A DNA stretch of 64,000 nucleotides from Corythucha ciliata (GCA_038030265.1 CM075939.1:51565253-51629252), one strand, 5' to 3'. Positions 23,147 to 34,536 are shown, counted from the first letter of the stretch. Translations and numbers: made by a program. Notes: generated by a model from the sequence alone, not told the origin.

Positions 23147-25320
23147 GTACAACCATAGGGTTCAGGCCCCATGTTTTCCCCACCACCCTTCTAACCTGAC
23201 AAAAGGTGCCCATCGCCTTTTGATAAGTTTCCCTTATGTGCTTCTCCCAGCTCAGTCGATGATCTAGCCACACCCCTAAATACTTAACTTCCGTTGTTAA
23301 CTCCACCTCCTTACCCCTAATCTGTAGAGTCTGAAGCCCCTGCCTGTTCCTCTTGTGGGTGAACAGACACAGCTTCACTTTGCTCGGGTTAATGGTTAAC
23401 CCTCTTGGCTCGCACCATTCCTCCACTATACCAATCGCCTGCCTCATGAGTTCAAAAAGTGTCGACAATACCTTTCCTCTCACCACGATGGCTCCATCAT
23501 CCGCAAAAAACTGCATATAGAAGCCATTTTCCTCCATTAATCTAATTAGTTCGTCTACCACTATTATCCATAAGAGGGGCGAGAGGCTAGACCCCTGCGG
23601 GGTTCCTCTCTTTGCCCTCCTTTCTACCGTTTCTCCCCCTAACTCCGCCCTAATCCACCTATGCCTCAAAGCATGACTGATCCATCTAACTACCATTGGG
23701 TTCACCCGAAAGGTTTTCAGAGCCTCCACTATACACTGAAAAGTGACCTGGTTGAATGCTCCCTCTATGTCCAGGAACAAAACCAATGCGTATTCTTTTT
23801 GGGCTATGGTGTCCTCCAGCTTCCCTACCAGCTCTTGCAACGCCGACTCTGTCGATTTCCCCGCTATGTAAGCATGCTGCCTCGGGTGATATGGTCTACT
23901 TTTACCTATGCCCTCCCGAATATACCCGTCTAGCGTCTTCTCCATCAACCTCATCATTACCGAACTTAAACTTATGGGCCTAAAGTTTCCGGCCCTATCA
24001 TGCTTCCCTCCACCTTTAGGTATGAACGTTACTCTCACTCTTTTCCATGGCGTTGGTACTTGCCCCGTCGCCAGAGATGTGACGAAGAGTCTCCTTATCC
24101 TTTCCTGCGTTCGTCCTCCAGTCCTCTGCAGCATGCATGGGTATACCCCGTCGATTCCCGGTGCTTTATATTGGCCCATCGACTTTAGGGCCCATCTGAA
24201 GCGCTCTCTATTAATAATAGCGTCGCTCTCCTTCATCGCTCCTTCATGTTCCGCTCTATGCTGGCTGGGCACAACCTCCTCCTCCTCACAACCTGGAAAA
24301 TGCGCGCTTAATAACGACTCCAAAATTTCCCTACTTTCTACCACTACTTCACCTGACGGCTCAATAATTGTGCCTAGAAGTTGCCGGCTATCCTCCTTTA
24401 CTATGCGGTTAAGTCTCGCCGCCTCCCGCGTGCTCGCCACCTCTTCGCAAAAGCTCCTCCACGACTTCCTCTTCTCTCTCCGAATCGCACTTTTATACTC
24501 TTTCCGCGCCCGGTGATACGCCTCCCATTCCTCCTCTCCATCCGTTCTCTTAGCCGCGCTCAACGACGAGTTCATCCTCCGCTTCTTTTCTTTAAGGTGG
24601 GCGTTCCACCACACCGCTCCCCTTTCTTTGGCCCTTCTTTCGGGACACGCCGCCTGAAAAGCCAAAGTTATAATTTCTCTTATCTCCTTCTCCTCTTCAT
24701 CTAAAGTGTTTCTGGATACTTCTCCCGTTGCTTCTCCTACCATCCTCTCGAATTTCTCCCAGTCCGTTCTTCTCGGATTCCTCCCAGGGGGTTTCTTAAC
24801 TCCTTTGGCTCCTAAACTAAACATAATAGGCCTGTGATCAGAGGTTATTAATCTGTCACAGACCCGCCAATTAGTAATCCATCTATTCGTCGGCCCTAAG
24901 CTTAGCGTAACATCCAGGACCTCCGTCCTATTACGCACCACAAAAGTTGGCTCACTCCCGACATTCTCAATCGTTAGTCCTAATCTTACCAGTCCTTCCA
25001 GGAGTTCCTCACCAGGCCGATTGTTATTTGAGGAACCCCACACTTCATGGTGGGCGTTTACGTCCGCTCCCACCACCAACAGGCTCCCGGTGTCGCTACA
25101 ATAATCTCTTAGGCGTTCCAGGCACTCCGGGACCACATCACTGTCCGCCGCCCGGTACCACGAGACCACCACTATTTTCTTTCGTCCTACGCCCGGTATC
25201 TCTCCTTGGACGGCAACCGCTACAAAGTCCCTCGTCGAGGCCCCCCTGTGGCTGTACCTGTTTTTTTCGTCTCTCCACAGCTCCGTCCGTCCCTCTCTTT
25301 CTCTCTCTCTTTTAAAGTCA
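23147..25320 (-). pseudogene. Endonuclease (partial) and reverse transcriptase of the non-LTR element
   Basis: About 700 residues are open on the minus strand. The endonuclease is missing its N-terminal half but keeps GADVNAHHEVWGSS and SDHRPIMF, two APE-type signatures. The reverse transcriptase shows KSMGQYKAPGIDG, WKRVRVTFIPKGGGK, FRPISLSSVMMRL, LFLDIEGAFNQV, GTPQGSSLSPLLW and the catalytic FFADDGAIVV, then the thumb VKYLGVWLDHRLSWEKHI. The frame ends out of register just after WGLNPMVV, where the next frame carries the continuation. It has no ATG context of its own because the 5' end is cut. The long intact frame and long tail suggest a fairly recent insertion. Confidence 0.9.
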
Positions 25321-27359
25321 ATTTATTTTCGCCTTATCTTTCGTATTCATTAGTCATCCACTAAATATTAGTAAAACGAGCCGACTCGGACCGACTCAAT
25401 AAATCATTCTAGAGTGAAAACAGATAACAAACTTGGTGGTGTAGCATAAACCAACGGGTGTAATTGCCCCTTCCCTTTCTTTATGTACCGTTCTCAGTGC
25501 AATGCGACTACTCTGAACTTCATAGTTTTTTTTGGGGGGGGGGGTAAATAAAGAGTGAATGAGGAAATTAATTGACTTTGTGAATAAATTGATCAAAGTG
25601 ATAGAGTCTGACCACAGCCCCCCCTCATCCTACTCCCTCGGACGCTAAAGAATTAATCGCTGAGTGTCTGGGGGTGAATATTTTTTATCGAATATAAGGG
25701 AAAACAACACCTTTCACATTCACAAAAAATACTTTTTTTTTTTGGTTTGTGTCCTCATGAACAATTGCCATTAAAGGGTTTGATTACTTTAACCTTCAGT
25801 CCGCGTTTCCTTCAATAATGAGCTACACGTCTATTGCCTTCGGTTATGGTGACGACAATTACGTTGGATGGGTAGCCTCTTGTAACAGACATATTCCACG
25901 AAAGATCTCGATGGGTGTTGCGGGTGAGGAGTTGTAGGGGTGAGCTTTTACTGTTCCAGCGTGAGGTTTGAGGTGGTTCATAAAAGGCCTCGAAGGTAGA
26001 GTGTCCTTAAAATACTGGAATCACTGCTTTTAAGGGCCAGTTTAACGGGTGAAACTTGATTAAAACACAGAGTATACGCCTTGGAACTTGAGAGAGGATA
26101 ATGATTTTGAGGAGGGGGAAAAACAGGATTTTCCGGAGATGTACCACGGGAGTGGGTGAAGGGGGCTGAATTAAATTAATTAAATGAGGCAATGGCTGGT
26201 TGGCGGTTATAAACCACAAATATTTGCTGAATTATCCCCTTCTACCACTCTCCACTAGCCTTCGAACAAAATCCCTTCTCCTTTTAACCCTTTATAGTCC
26301 CACTAATGGCGTGGATACTTGGCATATTTCATTCTTTATTTTTCCCTCCTCGTGGTACAGTCTTGCCTTTGGTGCCCACGCCGCTCCTCCCACCTCGCCA
26401 ATTGCTGGGTTTAATCCTTAAGAAGCTCATCGTCCACGAAACGGTCATAAATCTTCTAAAAAGTTTCCCCCAAGAATCAAACCTTCCCTTAGGGGAGCCA
26501 CAGGGAGGGATACAAGGCGAAACTGGATCACCCTCCCTCCCCCCCACACCGTGTTACATCACGTCATTCCGCTCCAAAAGTAAGAGCATCTGGTCCCTTA
26601 TGCCTTTCCTTTCCTTGAACGGCCCTTCAATAGGGTCTACAGGGGTGTACCTAGACGATATAGATTTCCCTCGCAATTATACTGGTGATAAGGCCCTATG
26701 GGTGCTGGGGGGGGGGAGAGGTTGAACGCAGATGGTGCATCCATTTATTAATGGGATAGCTAAAGTGATGAAGAATAGATTTCCTTTTTTTAGATAACTT
26801 TAATCTAGCATTAAATAAATTAAATTTCACATTCAGACTTATCTATTGTATCTCTTTATCACTCTATCTTTGTCGAGATACAACTAGAACCATGCAAGAG
26901 GCAAGTTGCACTAGACCAAGCCGCCTTATTACAAGCAGGAAGTTTTAATTAAAAATATTATATGCATTAATACATGCTCATGAGCGGAAAAATAAATTAC
27001 AAAATTTGCGAGACAACATTAAAAAAACAGCCTTACGAGAAAAGATAATTCTCTACAGTGAGATTCAAATTGTTTAAAGATGGCGCTCTGTCACAGCGTT
27101 CCCACGCTTGGCTGCTCATGCGTTCTGCTGTCTGATGGTCAGTGAACCATACTCGACCCCAGGCGACCACTGGCCCGTCACGTCATGGAGCCTCTGCACA
27201 CGGGGCCCCTTTGAAACGCCACTCTGCTAATCGTGAAATATTAAATTGAATGGGGATGCGCACTCGTAGCTATTTTAGAAGCGCTTTAAAAAAGTGGTTT
27301 GAAGTGGCGCTTCTTCAATTTTAGCTCCCGCACACGAGTCCACTTATGCCCGCCTCAAA
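25321..27359. other. Non-coding DNA
   Basis: G runs occur near 25535 and 26707. Short frames (for example at 26306-26725) have no recognisable domain. No gene is seen. Confidence 0.5.
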
Positions 27360-27462
27360 TTGAGCCCATCACGCGTCGGTCACCCAAGCTCAAAAAATAG
27401 TTGAAATACTATCCATTTTCAACTGTTTTTTTTTAACTTTGGTGACCCATGCGTGGGCTCAA
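27360..27462. repeat. Hairpin element, TTGAGCCC termini
   Basis: The left arm TTGAGCCCATCACGCGTCGG and the right arm ending CATGCGTGGGCTCAA are imperfect inverted repeats of about 27 bp around a short A/T-rich loop. Probably a tiny MITE or foldback remnant. Confidence 0.55.
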
Positions 27463-27634
27463 TATGCGGCGGGCCTTAGCCCCCTGACACACGAGGCCAC
27501 CCGAGATTCGCGACACGAATATTTCCCCTTGAAATCTCCCCGTGCGACAGGCTAATGCAAAATCTATTAACGACCGGGTAGCGCCTCTATTTTTCATATG
27601 TTAGTTAACATGTCAAATAGCATAATAACTAATA

Positions 27635-27772
27635 GCGTTTTCCATTTGCATAAAATGCCGCTTTGAAGTTGAGCATTTCCACCCGTCTTCTCTGAATTAT
27701 ATCATATGGTAACGGTGAAGACGGGTGGAAATGCTCGACTCCAGAGCGGAATTTTATGCAAATGGAAAACGC
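27635..27772. repeat. MITE hairpin, GCGTTTTCCATT family, copy 1
   Basis: Two 56-bp arms (27635-27690 and 27717-27772) are near-perfect inverted repeats around a 26-bp loop. The termini are GCGTTTTCCATT and AATGGAAAACGC. Two shorter relatives with the same termini lie at 48804-48930 and 49755-49853. A TA dinucleotide adjoins the left end, as in Tc1/mariner-type insertions, but the right flank does not clearly match. Confidence 0.85.
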
Positions 27773-27812
27773 CGTAGAATAACTATTTGTTGAGACAGTG
27801 GCGACACAAAGT

Positions 27813-27955
27813 AGTCGGGTTCAACCACTCTGAAGTGCCACTGAAATAGAAGCGTCACTCGGTGGCTCACACAACCACTTCGAAGCGCCACTAAGTGGTC
27901 TTGCGTGGAGCCACTCAGTGGCTTTTCAAAGTGGCCTCGTTTGCGGAGGCCCTTA
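27813..27955. repeat. Dispersed repeat, copy 2 (CACTAAGTGGTC type)
   Basis: Matches 16010-16150 in the same orientation (TTCAACCACTCTGAAG, CACAACCACTTCGAAGCGCC, CACTAAGTGGTC). An inserted-looking stretch in its left half makes it slightly longer. Confidence 0.7.
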
Positions 27956-28019
27956 GCTCATTATAAACGGAAGTTTCGTTAGTTTGGCTCTCTAGACGTC
28001 AATTTCGGTGGGCATGGGG

Positions 28020-28290
28020 GTAAACCAATGTAGCTAATTTGGCCAAGTGGTGAGTTTCACTGTTTTTTAAGCCAAAATCTGCGGAAATAACTGTAAGAAA
28101 CGCCAATGTTGCTGATTGGGAACTTTAGAAACCCAATTTCGTGAGTTTAGGTCCGTAGGAAATCGATTTCGTAAGTTATCGGCTCTTTAGAAATCCAATT
28201 CTAACGATATGGCTCTTTAAAAAATCAACTTCGCATAGGGTTTCTTTCTTTGTCAAAGAATGAAGTCCGCGCATTTAGCTCTTTCGAAAG
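28020..28290. repeat. Degenerate ~30-bp repeat, reverse orientation
   Basis: Units of the type GGCTCTTTAGAAATCCAATT recur with strong divergence. They are the reverse complement of the GAAATTGGTTTTTT unit seen near 10.8 kb. Confidence 0.55.
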
Positions 28291-28299
28291 TCCCACGAG

Positions 28300-30605
28300 G
28301 CCCACGGTGCTGCGGTTTCCGTGTTGTTTGAATTTTCCACCGCCTGTAAGTTTCGTTGGTGAAAGGGCCGAGAAGGGCAACTTATCCTTTTAATACAAGC
28401 AAAAATTCGTAGCCGTAGAGGGGCCTACTTTGTCAGTCTTCCCTGGTCAGGGAGCGTCATCGACGGACCGGTTTCGGATGATCGTCATCTTCGGCTGGGC
28501 AGCCGAAATCGGAAGCCATAAAACCTAGGCTTCTACTGCCACGAATTTTTGCATAAATTTCCTACTAACCCTCATAGTTTAAGCGCTTTACTAATAATTT
28601 TAACGTATAGTCTTTTCTCTCTCTCTCGCACCCTCTTCCATCGTTTTCGTGTTAAGATTTTTCAATGAACCGATACCTTGCCGTGTTCTTTGAGTGATTG
28701 CGCTCTATACTTTAAAGGTCATGTGAGGCAATATACATGAAAAAAAAAAATGAAAAAAAAATACCAGAGGGCGTCATCCCTTTCCCATGCCATCAAGCAA
28801 TCGTTTTTTCCCCTCTAAATTGTTATTTGCACTGCAAGTTAAAACAAAACAGCTCAACATGATGCAATGTAAAAAAAATACCCCTCCCCATCCCGCCTTT
28901 CGTAATTTTCTTGAACTCACCGCAACTCGTCGTTATTATCGGGAGCGCGGAAATATTAAGTGCACTTTTACAGGGCGGGGTAGCATTATTTATTAAAGCC
29001 CCGGACGGTGCGGCGGCGGAGAGATATAGGAAGTTCACCTGCCCTGGCAAACATGGCCCGACTAATCCCCCCCGGCTTTGTAATACCTTAAATGCCAAAG
29101 CAGTGCTTGTTGCTTGTTGCTTGTTCCTTCAATGCAGTCGAAGCACGCTTTGATGGATACTTCCACCTCCCCCCACCTCACCCCACCACCAACCAATCCA
29201 TTTCCCGATCCGTGTCTCCGACTACTTCTATAATTCTCTTTCTTGTTTCTTTCAAGACGACTGCATTGAACTTTTACATCTCATGGTTTTCTGCTGTAAT
29301 ATCTCCACGTGATACTATATAGGTTCCGAGCCCACGATTTTATATGAGAAGTGAGAGGGGGGATCAAATGAGTCGAATCGGAAGAGCCCTCATGGGCTCT
29401 CAATTCTCATTAATTAAATAGCGTGATGGGATTCAATTGAATAAGAAAAAACAGATTAATTTAAATCAATCGAGCTCAAAGAGCTCCCCTGCTGTTAACA
29501 ATATTTCTTCAGTTGTTGTTTTTTTTTTTTCTTTGGGAAGGGCCTTTTTTCTGAGTCCTTCTCATCATGGAACAATGTGAGGTCGGGGCTCTCTATAGCA
29601 GTCGTTTACACAATAATAGTTAATGAAACTCAGATCTTGAAGCTTCCATTTTTTTTTTTAAACTCAGTGTCATCACTCTACTTATCGCATTTTTTTATTT
29701 TTTTTTTATTTAATTTTTTTTTTTACGATAGAACGTTAATGAAGAGGGCCCACCGTGAAGGCGCAGAAGTATAAGAAAAAAATCGAGTTAACGCTGAAAG
29801 GGAAAAGGAAGTAATGGGTAATTGATCTTGAAAGGGCACACGTGGTAGCCGTCCGATTCCACTTTCTTCCCTCTCTCTTCTCTTTTCTCATTAAAAGCTG
29901 GTGGCAACCCCAAAAAAAGGGTCAGGTGGGTTTCTTCAAGGAATGAGGGAATGAATAAAGGATGAATAGGATGGTTGGTGGGGGGTTGAGATGTCCTTAG
30001 TTGGAAACAGTCGCCGGTGCTAACGCTCGTTCCACCGGTAATCTGAACTGACACTCAAGAAAGGTGAAGTTCTCCTGAAGGAAAATAAAGTGGGGAGTGT
30101 GTGAGTATGGTGGAAAGCGGTTGGTAAAATGGTAGTTTTAAAATTAACTCTAACTCTGGGTTTTAGAGACTGTTCGAAATGACACCCCAGCGTGCACAGC
30201 AGGAAGGGTGGTGGTGGGGGACTCGCTTCCTTTCCTTTAAAACAACTAATGACGTTTGATGGTTGACAAGTTACAGGACAGACAAACACCCGGGAGGGTC
30301 TGATTCATTTCTGATGAGTTGATGATGAGTGTCGGCTCTGTTCTGAAATTATTTGTTTTATTAGCTTCTGAAAAAATAATTGGTGCAATTAGATTCGTTT
30401 CTATCACTCAAAAGCTCGGTCCCTAATTGTTTTTTTTTCATTGTCTCACACACGGCAATTTGTTTCGAGTTCGCATCCATCATACTTTCTCAGAACCCCC
30501 CTATAGCGTTGTTTTTGCCGTTACCGGGCGGTTTTGTTTGCATCGTTTATACCTTCCAACGAATTTATGGATCGCAGTCGCATTGTGTCTCCCCTCTACA
30601 CAAAT
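28300..30605. other. Non-coding DNA
   Basis: T-rich runs lie near 29520 and 29650-29720. No recognisable gene, splice-bounded exon or clear repeat was found. Confidence 0.5.
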
Positions 30606-30612
30606 AGTGATG

Positions 30613-30660
30613 CGAAAAGCAAGAACAAGACCAAGACTTGACAGCGTCTTGGTCTTGCAT
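30613..30660. repeat. Hairpin of AAGACCAAGAC words
   Basis: A left arm with ACAAGACCAAGAC pairs with GTCTTGGTCTTGCA across an 8-nt loop (TTGACAGC). Further CTTGGTCTTGGTCTTGG words follow to about 30725, so this is a simple repeat that has formed a hairpin. Confidence 0.65.
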
Positions 30661-31229
30661 TCTCAATCCAGTCTTAGTCTTGTTCTTGATCTCGCAGGCT
30701 CATTCTTGGTCTTGGTCTTGGTATTGCGCAAGAGTCTCACAAGACTCTTTAGCGGGGGGGGGGGGAGTCGGTCATAACTATGAACTTACTTGTTCTTTCT
30801 CAGAAGTTAAAAATGAGGGAAATAAATCAGTCACTTTTTTGGTTCGAGGGATTTAGCTGCTGTCAACGATGGCTAGTACGCATCCAGAGGTCATCTTGAC
30901 CCATTTTCTCAAATCATAAGAAAAACAGATGGCAAGAAAAATTAATGTAGGTACCTAATAAATTGGTAATGCCCCTTACCATCAATCCCCGTCATCATCA
31001 ACCGCCTCCTGCCACTCACCTCCCAATTTCCTACCCAGGTGTGGATACAAGGGATTGAACGGCCGCGCGGCCCGAATCACTAGGAATATATTACCTGCTA
31101 CCTGCATAATTTTATAGCAACACATACCTACACAATATAACTACTATAAATGATGTAGCCATAGTTTGCCAACACCGTCAGTTTCACCCCGTAGAGGATT
31201 ATGGTTGACCAACCGGTTCAGCCAAGGAA

Positions 31230-31820
31230 CTTGAGAAATTGAGAGCTAAAAAATATCCAGTACTAAAATAGTCCAACCGTAAAGATGGATAAACAGACTA
31301 TGATTGGGGCAAAAAATGTCAAACCTGACGATTCGCGCTTTGAAAATGGCTAAGCTAACTATTTTCTGGCGATTTTCACTCTATAAATGGCCAGTCCGAC
31401 TTGCACTCAGGAAGTGATTAAACTGACTCTGCGCGCCCTGAACAAGGCCAAACTAACTTGCCTTAAAAATGGCAAAAATGAAGACTCGCGCATTGAAAAT
31501 TTCTCAGCGTATTCCTGGCCTGATATTGGTAGAATCGACCATTCTCGCGCCGAAAATGGTCAGCCTGTACGTTCGCTCAACATGGCTCAATACTGACTAT
31601 TTGCGCTTTACCTCAACAAACTATTCATGTCCGAAAACCGGCTAAAATGACCATTCGCGCCCAAAAATGGCAAAATTGAAGACTTGCGGCTTTCAAAATG
31701 GCTAAACTGACAATTTGCGCGCTGAATAGCGAAATAGTTCCGGCTCCAAATAATCTGCATCTACGTGCACTAAAAATGACTAAACTAATAGTCCGGGAGC
31801 CCACCGTATGAAAAATCCGT
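31230..31820. repeat. Degenerate ~33-bp tandem repeat (AAAATGGCTAAACTGAC type)
   Basis: Units close to AAAATGGCTAAACTGAC followed by ATTCGCGC recur across the block, for example near 31340, 31460, 31550, 31640 and 31695, with many substitutions. It is an old minisatellite-like array without coding potential. Confidence 0.65.
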
Positions 31821-31888
31821 ATCATCTGATAGCGCTTGAAACCATCATCATGACGTTACATGGTCACTAGCAAATGCGCCTGTATCGT

Positions 31889-32190
31889 CGCCAGAAATTT
31901 TTAGCGGGACAAGGCCGAGCTTGGCGTCTTGCCGTTAGCAAAAAAAAAATTTTTTTTTCGGATCATTTGATCGTGTCTGGCGTTTTGATATCTCTATTAT
32001 ACGCCTAGAGAAGTTTCCTTAGTAGAAACGCCAGACAATTTCAGTGGGACCTAGAGGGACGACAGCGTTCGACGTTTGCAAAATTTGTGCCCCGAAATCG
32101 GATCATCTGAACATGTCTGGCGAGGGTCATTTCTTACTATTTGGATGCTCCGTTACCGGAATATCTCAATGCCAGACAAATCGGATGGGA
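31889..32190. repeat. Tandem units of ~130-150 bp (GTCTGGCG type)
   Basis: The words CGCCAGA, AGxGGGAC, GTTxGCAAAA, CGGATCAT and TGTCTGGCG recur in the same order about 130 bp apart (starts near 31889, 32020 and, partly, 32171). This is a diverged tandem duplication. Confidence 0.6.
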
Positions 32191-32295
32191 CTCTGAGTAG
32201 ATGTGACAGGATTAAATTGTAAAAAAAAAAAAAAAATGGGGGGGACTTGGATGTTCTCGTGTGGTGGGAAAGTTCCTATTTGACATTTTTTGCGT

Positions 32296-32348
32296 ATAGC
32301 AGCGCATTGGACCCAGAAGTTGCGGGTTCAAATCCCGCCGGGTTACCA
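32296..32348 (+). other. tRNA-derived fragment (3' half with B box)
   Basis: AGCGCATTGG, then a T-arm with the B box GGTTCAAATCC (32325-32335), then GGTTACCA and a run of six T. This is the 3' part of a tRNA-like sequence followed by a polymerase III-type terminator. The 5' half and a proper anticodon arm are missing, so it is a pseudo-tRNA or the head of a degraded SINE, not a working tRNA gene. Confidence 0.6.
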
Positions 32349-32399
32349 TTTTTTCTCGAAGCTCGAACTGTGTCGAGCTCTGCCCTTCCGTAGTCATGC

Positions 32400-33235
32400 G
32401 ACTAATATCAATTTAATTTAATTAATTTATCACTTTTAAGGAATACTAGATACTGCATACAAGCGGAATTTCCAAGGTATTGAAACGAGTCTTTAAAACC
32501 CAGGATTGGTGCATAAATAAGGGGAGAAAGTGTAATCCGTGTAATGACCCGAGCAGATCCTCCGTCCATAATTGAAGGCATTTGTTATTATTGAATTCTT
32601 GAGCCGAATTTATAAAAAAAAACGGAATATCGAGTGGCATTTGGCGATTTGAGAAATAATTCGAGTGACCCTCCCCCCTTCACTACAAATTTTATTCCAG
32701 ATCCACCTTTGAAGAACAGAATTGTGGATTGCGAATCGCTTTTATGAAAAGAGAGAATGTACCATTCGAATCCCGTCCGAAGTGTTGCAGTTTTTCATTC
32801 ATTTCCACTTTTTTCCTCGAGAATAGCATTTGTCGATTCCATGCTTCTGTTCATTTCTTTCATTTATCAATATACCAAAATTAAAAATGTACCTATTTAA
32901 ATTTACTTCTCGATGGTGAAATAGCGGGTGGTTCTTCTTCACTGGCACTCATTTTACCGAAAACTTGAACGCAACGAGACAGACGAGATTGTCACAGCTT
33001 TGAACACAGTAGAACGCAGTACACAGTCGAGGAAACCAGAAGAAAAAAAAAAACTAATAATAAGCTGATGATGAAGAGTTGTGGAGAAGGGTGCACCTTT
33101 TTTTCTGTGAGGGCACTTTTTGCCGAATAAGTGCCTTCAGAGGCCTCTCCCTCTTTCTATCAAACAGGGTAGCGTTTCTTGAAAACCATATTCATCAGCT
33201 CGGGAGCTTCCTTAGAGTCATCATAAGTATAACCA
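32400..33235. other. Non-coding DNA
   Basis: No recognisable gene or repeat was found. Confidence 0.45.
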
Positions 33236-33425
33236 GCAAATAACATTCTTTAAAGGAACCACGAAGGTAAAAGTGGCTTTGTGAATACAATTTTTTCATG
33301 CCTTAAAGAACTCCTTTACAGTTCCTTAGCCAATGCGGATAAGGTTGGTTTCTGAATACAAATTCCTGCTATAAGGAGCCACAAAGGTTAAGGTCTCGTA
33401 AAGGTGCGTTTCTGAATACGGCCCT
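33236..33425. repeat. Partial MITE of the GGCCGTATTCAGAAAC family
   Basis: The right end reads GTTTCTGAATACGGCCC, as in the complete element at 50372-50691, with related internal words (TCTCGTAAAGGTG). An internal GGTTGGTTTCTGAATAC suggests a partial duplication. The left terminus is not present. Confidence 0.6.
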
Positions 33426-33659
33426 GAAACCCCTAATTCTGCGGATAGTTTTCTCTGGAACTTGCAATACCGAGGGTTTTAAGTTCCTGTTGAAGATGCA
33501 GTTTAGCGGAATATTCGCCCCGAAACTTGACAGTAGAGTTTGTAATTTCATAAAGCCGGGCCCGCTGTAGCCTGTGGTCCACGCCCTCAAAAAAAAAAAA
33601 AAAAAAAAATCCTCCAAACACACCTTACACAGCACCCATACACAAGGAAACAGTGCGAC

Positions 33660-33835
33660 CGCCCTCTCTAATCTGCGGCAAAATGAGGAAAGAGCGCTAA
33701 TTGGCCGATAAAATCCAGGAAAAGCTCTAATTCGCGGCTGAATGTGGAAAAATTCGTAAAAATAGCGGCTAAAATGAGAAAAAACTCTGATTCGCGGCTA
33801 AAATACAGACAAATTGCTAATTCGAGGGTTTAATC
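33660..33835. repeat. Degenerate ~34-bp repeat (GCGGCTAAAATGAG type)
   Basis: Units of GCGGCTAAAATGAG then CTCTAATTC recur at roughly 34-bp spacing. Related words occur near 21.4 kb and 50.8-51.1 kb. Confidence 0.6.
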
Positions 33836-34236
33836 GGCGGGGGGTGGGGGGTGAAAGACTCGCCGGGTAGCGCCAAATGCCCAAGGCCGGCACAGTTAGG
33901 AAATACTCCCCCCTTACACCCCCCACACCACCACCGCAACCCACCGACATGAGGGGTAGAGATTATTAAACCAACGAGGGGAACGTTCATTTCTGGACAC
34001 TTCAAACGACACTGCCACACTGCGACACTGCCGGTTTGCTTACTTTACTTTTGGGCCGGAACTGGCGTCCTATAGGTTGAGCTGTGAGGCCGTGACGGAT
34101 GGTTTGTAGGTGTCCGCAGCACTGAGTGCCAATGGTAGTTGAGTGCATCGGATATACTCCGATAATAATCCGATATGAACCACACACACATCACATGGAT
34201 CACATTAAGAAACACACGAATATAACGTTTCTTTTA

Positions 34237-34536
34237 AGGCGGCTCCACAGATGCGGTATTCGCCGAGCACCGAGAAACTCGGCTAATGCCGAGCTACTCG
34301 TCTAGGTAATCGGCGAGTGGCGAGCTCGTTGATCCACACATATGGAGTTCGTTCCGCGCCTCGGGAGAGAGAATATTCTTCTCCTTTGAAGTGGGCAAAA
34401 AACCGACACTGGCCGGAGCATCCCCGAGCACGAGTATTCGGTATTCGCCGAGTACCGAGCACCCCTCCACACCACTATAGGAAATCAACGAGCATCTGCT
34501 CGGTGCTCGGCGAATACCGCATGTGTGGAGCTGCCT
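34237..34536. repeat. Harbinger-like MITE with TTA target duplication
   Basis: The termini AGGCGGCTCCACAGATGCGG and CGCATGTGTGGAGCTGCCT are inverted repeats extending about 40 bp inward through the CGCCGAGCACCGAG words. TTA lies directly outside both ends (34234-34236 and 34537-34539), the TWA target duplication of PIF/Harbinger elements. A shorter relative is at 58435-58589. There is no transposase frame. Confidence 0.85.

Larger units (their letters stand above)
21752..25320 (-). mobile_element. Non-LTR retrotransposon, RNase H-bearing, 5' truncated
   Basis: Read on the minus strand, the order is a partial endonuclease, reverse transcriptase, RNase H, a C-terminal zinc motif, about 90 bp of 3' untranslated DNA and a 53-nt poly(A) tail (poly(T) at 21752-21804). 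This order, with RNase H after reverse transcriptase, fits I/Loa-like branches of the Jockey superfamily. The frame closes upstream at about 25320, so the start of the endonuclease and any ORF1 are missing, as expected from incomplete reverse transcription. The only visible coding lesion is one frameshift near 23146. A clear target site duplication was not found. A diverged relative lies at 51683-52380. Confidence 0.9.

Noticed and set aside
22238..24704. Several plus-strand open frames of 60-200 codons
   Set aside because: All are antisense shadows of the retrotransposon reverse transcriptase and RNase H frames.
21752..25320. Target site duplication for the non-LTR element
   Set aside because: Flanks beyond the poly(A) tail and the truncated 5' end showed no convincing shared word.
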